Part shown: piece by piece, positions 57,940 to 64,000 of the stretch | Layout of the letters: each line of letters begins with the position of its first letter | Numbering within the stretch: the stretch's first letter is position 1 | Origin: Eupeodes corollae | Lineage: Eukaryota; Arthropoda; Insecta; Diptera; Syrphidae | Direction of reading: 5' to 3' | DNA: 64,000 bases | Assembly: GCF_945859685.1 (NCBI RefSeq) | Contig: NC_079149.1 | Location: forward strand, 5,677,118-5,741,117 | Notes under the pieces: model-generated | Told to the model about the DNA's origin: nothing | Seen by the model: the letters and a program-made list of their open reading frames with translations, nothing else | Databases searched by the model: none | Translations under genes and position numbers: made by a program

Positions 57940-58745
57940 TTAGTTATCTTCAAAGACCGAGTACGGAGTTGGAAGTGGTATCTATTCGGAACAACTGAAT
58001 CTGCGTCTATCATACAGACTTCCCAATCAAGGTAGTGTATTCCAGGCAGAAGTAATGGCGATTAAAGATTCATTATTCTGGCTCAAAGAAAACGTTATAT
58101 CTTGCAAAGATCTACGAATCTTCTCTAACAGCCAAACCGGTCTTAAATCTCTTATGTCTGTCTCCACAAACTCTCAAATAGTCCACGATTGCCGATCATC
58201 TCTGATAAAGATAACGGAACAGGTTAATATTCTCTTCATTTGGGTGCCGGGCCACAGGGACATTCCTCAAAATTGCAAAGCCGATGAGCTCGCCAAAAAC
58301 GGAACACTTCTGCCTAATGTTAAACAAAAACATAACATAGGAACACCACATGCTACATGCAAATATCTTCTCAAACAATATGCTCCAAGCAAATATGGCC
58401 AAGTATAGACTTCAAACGGTCAAAAGGCTTGATATCCCTGAGCAGACAAAGTATAAGCTCTACAACTGGAGTAATAACAGTACACTGCCTCATAGGAAGA
58501 CATGCTCTGAGGCTAGGGGTCTACACAAATGACTTCTGTAGAAGTTGCATGGACGAGGAGGAAGAGGAAACAGTGCAACACCGTCTATCTACATGTCCAG
58601 CACTCTCCATTAGAAGGAATAACTTTCTCGGTAATCCCTTCTTCGACAATACCAGTGAACTGGCAACGATTGACACAAAATGTGTCTCTAACTTCAATAA
58701 AAGTACAAAATGGTTTGTTTAAGTTCATTACTCTCCCATGAGTAA
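57940..58745 (+). pseudogene. LINE 3' half: RNase H domain and zinc-knuckle tail
   Basis: Begins inside RNase H (SSKTEYGVGSGIYSEQLNLR, where the family has TDGSK, so the first catalytic Asp is not readable). It continues in 58055-58408 with VFQAEVMAIKDSL (catalytic Glu), RIFSNSQTGLKSL (the usual Asp of DSQ is Asn) and IWVPGHRDIPQNCKADELAK (final Asp present). A frameshift near 58400 leads to 58440-58722, with NSTLPHRK-type sequence in one frame and LIGRHALRLGVY...FCRSCMDEEEEETVQHRLSTC in another (CCHC-type motif). RNase H-bearing LINEs belong to the I/R1/LOA-like group. The copy is 5'-truncated, shifted and catalytically damaged. Confidence 0.88.
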
Positions 58746-58813
58746 CCTCATTAGTGGTATCACAATGGACCCTTGAGATCTAGGTGAGTCAATGACATCT
58801 GGACAGCCACTCC

Positions 58814-58834
58814 AACCTAACCTAACCTAACCTG
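58814..58834 (+). repeat. Short (CCTAA)n tail at the LINE 3' end
   Basis: CCAACCTAACCTAACCTAAC ends the LINE 3' untranslated region. The unit is the complement of the TTAGG telomere repeat of many non-dipteran insects, but the run is only about four units. Confidence 0.85.
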
Positions 58835-58839
58835 ACTCT

Positions 58840-59530
58840 TAGTTATACAAATTAAGAATTATGTAAATAACTGTCCTAAATTTGTTGAAAATCTGTCGTA
58901 AAAAACATTATTGCCGAAGTTCTTTTAACACAAAAAATATGAATGATATTAGAGCTTTGTCAAGATATCTTGATTTTGGCATTCAATTTAGTAAACTTGT
59001 GCCGAAAACTGTGCAAATTTTTCTTACCATTAAAAAAATTGATTCAGTAATTTAGAGTTTAAAAAAAAACATTTCCACTTATCAAATCAGTTAAGAAACT
59101 TTAGGCATTTAAAAATGTTAGGGCCCATTCTTCCATGTTCCCTTACATAATTTCCCAATTTTTCAAAGAACCCAAAAAACGTTCACCTTTATCGTAAGAG
59201 TCAATACAATTCCTTCCCTGAGTTAAGTGGACTTTATCGTCGTCGTCGTCTACGTCGTTGTTGTTAATGTTGATGTTCATCTTCTATCGAGCGAAAATGT
59301 AATTGGGTCAACTTAAAGTCAAATGCAACGCAGAAAAATCGCAATACAAAATGCACTAGGTACATTATATGTTATGTGATTTAAAACCTTGTATTAGGAT
59401 AAAGATTATATGAAAGAGAGAAAGCAAGAAGGTAACCTATGTACTCACACACATCCATTTCCTTAAATGGTTTGTCCATTCAAGTGGACTACTTTGGACG
59501 GTAAGTAAGCAAAACCAGGCTAAATACGAA
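58840..59530. other. AT-rich sequence, no gene recognised
   Basis: Includes a CGTCGTCGTCGTC run near 59236-59255. Nothing coding. Confidence 0.5.
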
Positions 59531-59535
59531 AGGTA

Positions 59536-60787
59536 CAGTGGTGTGCAAAAAAAACATCAAACCTTTAAGAAATCTTTAAATATTGCTTTACCAGTTTTAA
59601 CTTAAAAGACTTATGCCCGATTTCATAAACAAACACTTAAAGCACTTTTATCTAAAAGCTTTTTAGATTTTATCAAGCCTTTAAATTTGTTCTGTTTCAA
59701 CAAACTTAAAATGGGAAATTTGAGGGATATTTTTGTTAAATAGAGTTCTCTTCACAACATCATATGTTGAAATAAATAACAAGAATCGCAAAATACTACA
59801 ATTTTAAATTAGTGTCGCATACGCATTAAATGTTAATTGAAATCCATTTTTGTTCCCATAAATTTCCATTTTCAATCCACCAGGTTACTGAATTCTAATG
59901 TGTGTGCAATCGATTGCACCAAGAACTTTCGAAAATCTAGCCAAGCCGTAGAATTTGTTGTGAACGTTCAATATATTATGACGATCAGTAGGAAGTGCAA
60001 TACAATGCGGTCTCATTAATGCTACATGATGGGTTACTTTTAGTCCGATGCGGCAAACAGTTGATTTTGAGATATTAAACATATCTCCGACGCAGATTTG
60101 GAAAGATCCTCTGACGGATGTATGATGACCAAACAAACTCAACAACTGATCCACAGATGCTTTGGAAAGTCGGAACCTCTGAATAGGCTTAGTCTGAAAA
60201 TTGATTCTTGTGAAAGCGGAATACTCTTGAACGGCGAATAACTATATGTCGTTCTTCTTCGAAGATGGCCAATCTAATATTCTAATTAAAATCATAATAA
60301 TGATATTATAAATAGTAATGAATTTGTTTGACTATATATTCATTTTATATCTACAAATATTGAAAATACAAATTTTACAAAACAAAACATCAGCTGTCAA
60401 TCAGTCATATTCATTTTTTAATGGCACTTTTAAATTTTAATGAGCCAAAAACAGGCATTTAGTTTTAAAAGGTGTTTAAAAACTTGTTTACTTTAAAAAC
60501 GCTTGGTGCAACTAAAATATCCCATTTTACAGTTTAAAATCCTGTTAAATGTATAAAAGCTGTTTATGAAATTGGACAATAATCTTTTAAATGCATGCAC
60601 ATGATATTTTATGTAATTATAAAACAAGTTTATTATGTTTTCAAAAAAGTTATATGTTCTGATGTTTAAAAAAAATAGTTAAAAAATGCCCCTTTTGTTT
60701 TTATTTTCACAAAGACTTTAAAAATAAAATAAAAGTAAAAGAATACAAAATGATATTTCAAGTGATTTATTTTTTTGCACAGTCCTG
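59536..60787. mobile_element. Possible Tc1/mariner-type MITE frame around the Harbinger relic
   Basis: CAGTGGTGTGCAAAAAAAAC at 59536 (preceded by TA) is matched in inverted orientation by TTTTTTTGCACAGTCCTG ending at 60787. The match is only about 15 of 20 positions, and the right side is flanked by TT, not TA. If real, the Harbinger element at 59614-60579 is nested in it. Low confidence. Confidence 0.35.
59614..60579 (-). mobile_element. PIF/Harbinger relic with terminal inverted repeats and transposase fragment
   Basis: Ends: CCCGATTTCATAAACAAACA (59616) and the inverted TGTTTATGAAATTGGACAA (60561-60579), with subterminal matches (AAAATGGGAAATTT near 59707, and AAATATCCCATTTTAC near 60515 in reverse). 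Between them on the minus strand is a DDE_4 transposase piece. A shifted RLSKASVDQLLSLF leads to 59885-60154 (GSFQICVGDMFNISKSTVCRI HTH-like region; FYGLARFSKVLGAIDCTHIRI with the first catalytic Asp). This degrades into PGG...EIYGNKNGF by about 59820. The remainder of the catalytic domain and the second gene (Myb-like) are missing. Confidence 0.82.
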
Positions 60788-60789
60788 TT

Positions 60790-61690
60790 TCAGATTGAAT
60801 GTACTGAGTTGAGTTTGATTTAAGTTATTTTCAAACAAACAATCTACTAGAGATATAAAGTCTTTTCAATACACAGGGTGATGGATAGGTCATACATAGC
60901 CCGAAGGGGTACCCCTCCCTCCGCCCCCTCTCCAAGCTATTTGTATATGATGTGATGTTGTTGATTTTATAGGGGAACGCTTGATGCATTCAATTGTTGC
61001 GCGTATTTTAAAGAGAGGAGGGTTTGATTTATACATCAGTTGAGTCCATTGAATAAAATACAAAACGTTCAAGAATAAAAAACGTTATAAAGAAAAGAAA
61101 GATGTACGCCTCAGCTCGATTTAGTGCGTTGTCGATGTTAAAGTCGTCATTCGTAGTTGCAAGTAATTTAAGTCTCAATGAAGATGTAAGGACAGGAAAA
61201 AGAGTACACAAAAGTATGTGCATCGAAGGCAGGTTTGAAAGTTCTAGATTGTAGTTTATGAAGTAGATAAAGAAGGTATTTGAAATTATAAACTTTATTG
61301 TGAAAAGAAAAGAAATTAAATTAATTTTTAAGCAGATCAAGGTCAATTTGATGGCTGAAGATGAAATGATTCAATTAAGATACACTGATTGTTGAGTTCT
61401 TGCTTCGACGAGGTCATGGTTATCATTGTGACAAAATTTTATATTAATGATTTGAAAATGTTGGTTTGTTTTTTTCTGCAGTTAAGTAAGTCAAGCCATT
61501 AAAAATCTTATTCAGTCAAATATGTCTTCTTCAAAAGTCCCATAGCAAGGCAATAAAAATAGCTACAATTTAACTTATTTGAAGACTTGTAGAAACTATA
61601 TAATTCGCAGTTGCTCTATGAAGCTCGGATTGTATGGAATCTCGATTAATTGAAGAAAATATGCTTCAAGACAAGGTGTAATTGTCTGGT
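60790..61690. other. AT-rich sequence, no gene recognised
   Basis: Unassigned; a C-rich patch at 60910-60935. Confidence 0.5.
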
Positions 61691-61755
61691 CATCTTCTGA
61701 TGAGCCCAACCATTAAATCGGGGCGAAACGCATTTATGAACACTTTTATGCTGGT
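61680..61755 (+). ncRNA. Hammerhead-ribozyme-like core
   Basis: CTGATGA (61697-61703) is followed by GCCC (61704-61707), a 13-base loop, the pairing GGGC (61721-61724) and GAAAC (61725-61729). This is the conserved CUGAUGA, stem II, GAAA order of hammerhead ribozymes. A possible stem III (GCAT 61730-61733 with ATGC 61748-61751) follows. The residue after it is T rather than the expected G of a GUH cleavage triplet, and I cannot draw a good stem I. It may be a decayed hammerhead of the kind found in Penelope-like and other retroelements, or chance. Confidence 0.45.
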
Positions 61756-61803
61756 TTATATTTATTTTCATGATTCTAAATCATATTTATTAAAATCTTT
61801 GCA

Positions 61804-63043
61804 GGGTGGGGCGTGGTTACTGCTTCCTTATTTTAAAAAATCATAACACAAAAAGTATTGGCAATATTGATTTAATAATTTTTTCTGTGTATAGAAGTAC
61901 ATTTAAAGTTTTATTTTATTTAGTTTTAAAAACGACATCTCGAAGGTGGCCACCGTTTTCATCAATGTACTGCGATAGTCGGAATTTGAAATTGTTTTCA
62001 ACTTTTTGCAGCATATCTGTGCTTATGTCGGCGATAGCAGAACTAATATTATTTTTAAGATGGCGAAAGGTCTTTGGACGATCAGTGTATACCAAACGAT
62101 TAAAGGTAGTCAGACAGGAAAATCACATGGTTCTAAATATGGTTCGTGCTGGCCACTGAAGATCGCCTCTAAGAGAGATGAGCCGTTCGGGGAAGTGTTC
62201 ACGCAAAATATTCATTGACCTTCTTGCCGAGTGAGCTGTAGCGCCATCCTGTTTAAAACACACTTCCCCTACATTTCTTCAAGTTTGAGCTGAAAGAAAT
62301 CAACAATCATGCTGAATCATGATGAAGAATTGACCGTAACTGCTTTTTCGATCTCTCCAAAGAACCATGGGCCAATAATGCCGATTCTGGATATTGCACA
62401 CCAAATAGTCACACGTTCTGTATGCAGAGGCTGCTCATGAATATCTCTCGGGTTAGTGGGGCTCCATTATCGCATTTTTTTTGTTTTTTCACACATTCTG
62501 AAATATGGAAATGTGCCTCGTCACTAAAGAAAACAAGGACATCCTGAGGCAGGATCGAGCAACATAATCGCATGGATTAAGTTGTTGCCCCAATGCTAAT
62601 TTGTACGGGTGAAAATTAAGTTTCGAAGAATTCGTCTCATTGTGCGACTAGAAATCCCTAAAGCAGTTACATGGTTGTGTGCAGATCGCCTCCTAGGGGA
62701 TTTCAAAATCGGTGCCCTTACCCTTTCGATGTTTTCTGGCGTGCTGGAGGTTCTGGAAGGTACATTATGTTTCTTCTGCACACTACCGGTGTCCCTGAAC
62801 GTGTCCACCCACTAACAATCAGACACACGACCTCAGGTATGATATTGAAATGGTTTCAAAAAGCACCCTGAATTGCGATGATCAAACGGCTGAAAGAAAA
62901 GTAGGCCTCCATTGTTGACACTAAACTAGTCATAGCGAAAACTTTAGATAACGTGTTTCCAAACAAGCCATAAACCAACGCTCTACTTTTAATGGCCGTT
63001 TAGTTGCGAGAGTTTCAGATAAGGAAGTAACCACGCCCCACCC
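61804..63043 (-). mobile_element. IS630-type DNA transposon relic with clear terminal repeats
   Basis: Ends are GGGTGGGGCGTGGTTACT then CTTCCTTAT (61804) and the inverted ATAAGGAAGTAACCACGCCC CACCC (to 63043), about 27 bp with a three-base indel. The interior on the minus strand codes a decayed transposase (61925-62880). Length is 1,240 bp, close to an intact element of this family. Flanks are CTTTGCA and TTTGTTA; no exact target duplication could be fixed. Confidence 0.85.
61925..62880 (-). pseudogene. IS630-type transposase relic (DUF4817-associated family)
   Basis: Readable minus-strand pieces in order: TPENIERVRAPILKSPRRRS and ALGISSRTMRRILRN (62596-62808), the N-terminal helix-turn-helix region. 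Then ERVTIWCAISRIGIIGPWFF (about 62350-62420), a damaged second-Asp block (NRMALQLTRQ where QDGATAHSAR is expected), FPERLISLRGDLQWPAR (about 62145-62195), RPKTFRHLKNNISSAIADI (about 62010-62070) and NNFKFRLSQYIDENGGHLRD (about 61940-61995). Stops and shifts separate them, and the WPARSPDL block carrying the last acidic residue is broken after WPAR. Full-length order is preserved, so this is an eroded rather than truncated copy. Confidence 0.85.
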
Positions 63044-63049
63044 TTTGTT

Positions 63050-64000
63050 ATTGAATTTTTTTTATTAGTTCTGAAATTAAGTAATAATTTCTACTCGTTT
63101 TTTGATTAAATGAATTTTAATCGTTTTAAATTGTTCATTCAACGGAAAAAAATATATTTTCGAAATTCGATTTAGACATTTACTTTACGAAAGCCTTACT
63201 TCCAAATATCTAGTATTTTTTATTGTTGTATGCGTTTGACCAATTCTTTTTTAATACTTATTTATTATGTTTTATTAGGCTCTTTTGGTCTTTTTGTTTT
63301 TTGGAATGCGAATAAATAAAACACTATTCCATTCTTTTACCCAACGTTTCGTAAGAATTCCTTACTTCTTCAGGGGATTTTTTTGTTCTTTATTCAATAC
63401 TTGTATTAAATCACATTATAATTGTTAAAAACTCCGTATTGCATCCTCCCGACAGCACTGCCACAAATTTAAAATAAATAACAAATACAATATAAAATAA
63501 AACAAGCAAAAAAAAAAATAAATTATTATACTAGACGAGAAAGACATTTATATCACAGCTTAATTTTAAGGTACTAGATGTTAAAGTGCTATCTAGTATT
63601 TTTGTTGGATTTAAAAATAATTGTTTCATACTCAGCTGTCATTCAGAGTTCATTTCAAGTCATTCATTCTAAAGGTTCTGCTTTGTGTTTTCAGTTAAGC
63701 GGTGTCGATTGTACATTCATAGCTTACCTGCAAATAAAATAGAAAAAATATTTTTAGATATTTTGTGTAAGTTTTATATTAAAAAAAAAACAATAATTTC
63801 TTTATATATAAAATATTTTAAATAAATAAATCATAACAACATTTTTGTTGACAAAAACCAAAAGTGTCAAACTCATTAAAATGTTTCATCTCATTACCCT
63901 TGAGCCCAGCTTCAGATGTATTATTAAGTAAAGAGATTCTTTTTAAAGCTGCACTTCACGAATGTGAAATAATAACCATATTTTTCACTTTTTACAATAT
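63050..64000. other. AT-rich sequence with a second hammerhead-like motif
   Basis: Mostly unassigned AT-rich DNA. On the minus strand at 63346-63373 is CTGAAGA followed by a stem GTAAG/CTTAC and GAAAC, a one-base-changed CUGAUGA core. No genes recognised. Confidence 0.45.

Noticed and set aside
58814..58834. Interstitial telomere
   Set aside because: Only about four CCTAA units, positioned exactly at a LINE 3' end, so it is a retroelement tail.

Overview
This window looks like nuclear DNA of a higher fly (Diptera, Brachycera; an acalyptrate such as a tephritid is a guess). It is AT-rich, has no operon-like gene packing, carries many decayed eukaryotic transposons with families typical of flies, and holds satellite and minisatellite arrays. 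I found no convincing host protein-coding exon, no intact tRNA or rRNA gene and no CRISPR. It is most likely intergenic or deep intronic sequence.

Layout. 0-5.5 kb: AT-rich DNA with a simple-repeat field and a nested tandem repeat. 5.5-9.3 kb: a pile-up of Tc1-like, LINE and IS630-type transposase fossils. 9.3-16.4 kb: unique sequence, a ~940 bp tandem duplication, a SINE and a reverse transcriptase (RT) scrap. 16.4-19.5 kb: unique. 19.5-23.6 kb: a deleted LINE abutting a ~900 bp heptamer satellite, then a Tc1-like relic with TA-flanked ends. 26-31 kb: three tandem copies of a LINE 3' segment, a SINE, a 5S rRNA-like sequence and three LINE relics. 31-35 kb: unique, including a moderately GC-rich block. 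35-38 kb: a dispersed element containing a ~175 bp tandem array, then T-rich DNA. 39.7-41.35 kb: the best-preserved transposon, a Tc1-like element with long inverted repeats and TA flanks. 42.5-47 kb: a LINE tail, a phased-motif array, and an RTE-like LINE sitting inside a palindromic minisatellite. 49.8-53.8 kb: a mariner-like relic, two SINEs and an RT relic. 55.9-57.6 kb: a DNA transposon split by a second copy of the 35 kb element. 57.9-63.05 kb: a LINE RNase H tail ending in CCTAA repeats, a Harbinger relic, a hammerhead-like motif and an IS630-type relic with clear terminal repeats.

The parts relate mainly as mobile-element ecology. A tRNA-derived SINE (four copies) shares its 3' end with the RTE-like LINE (three copies or fragments), which suggests the LINE mobilised the SINE. 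Two different LINEs carry the same short TAAG-type tail. Several elements are nested in one another, giving a relative order of insertion. All coordinates of relics are approximate to about 10-50 bases because they were read by eye.
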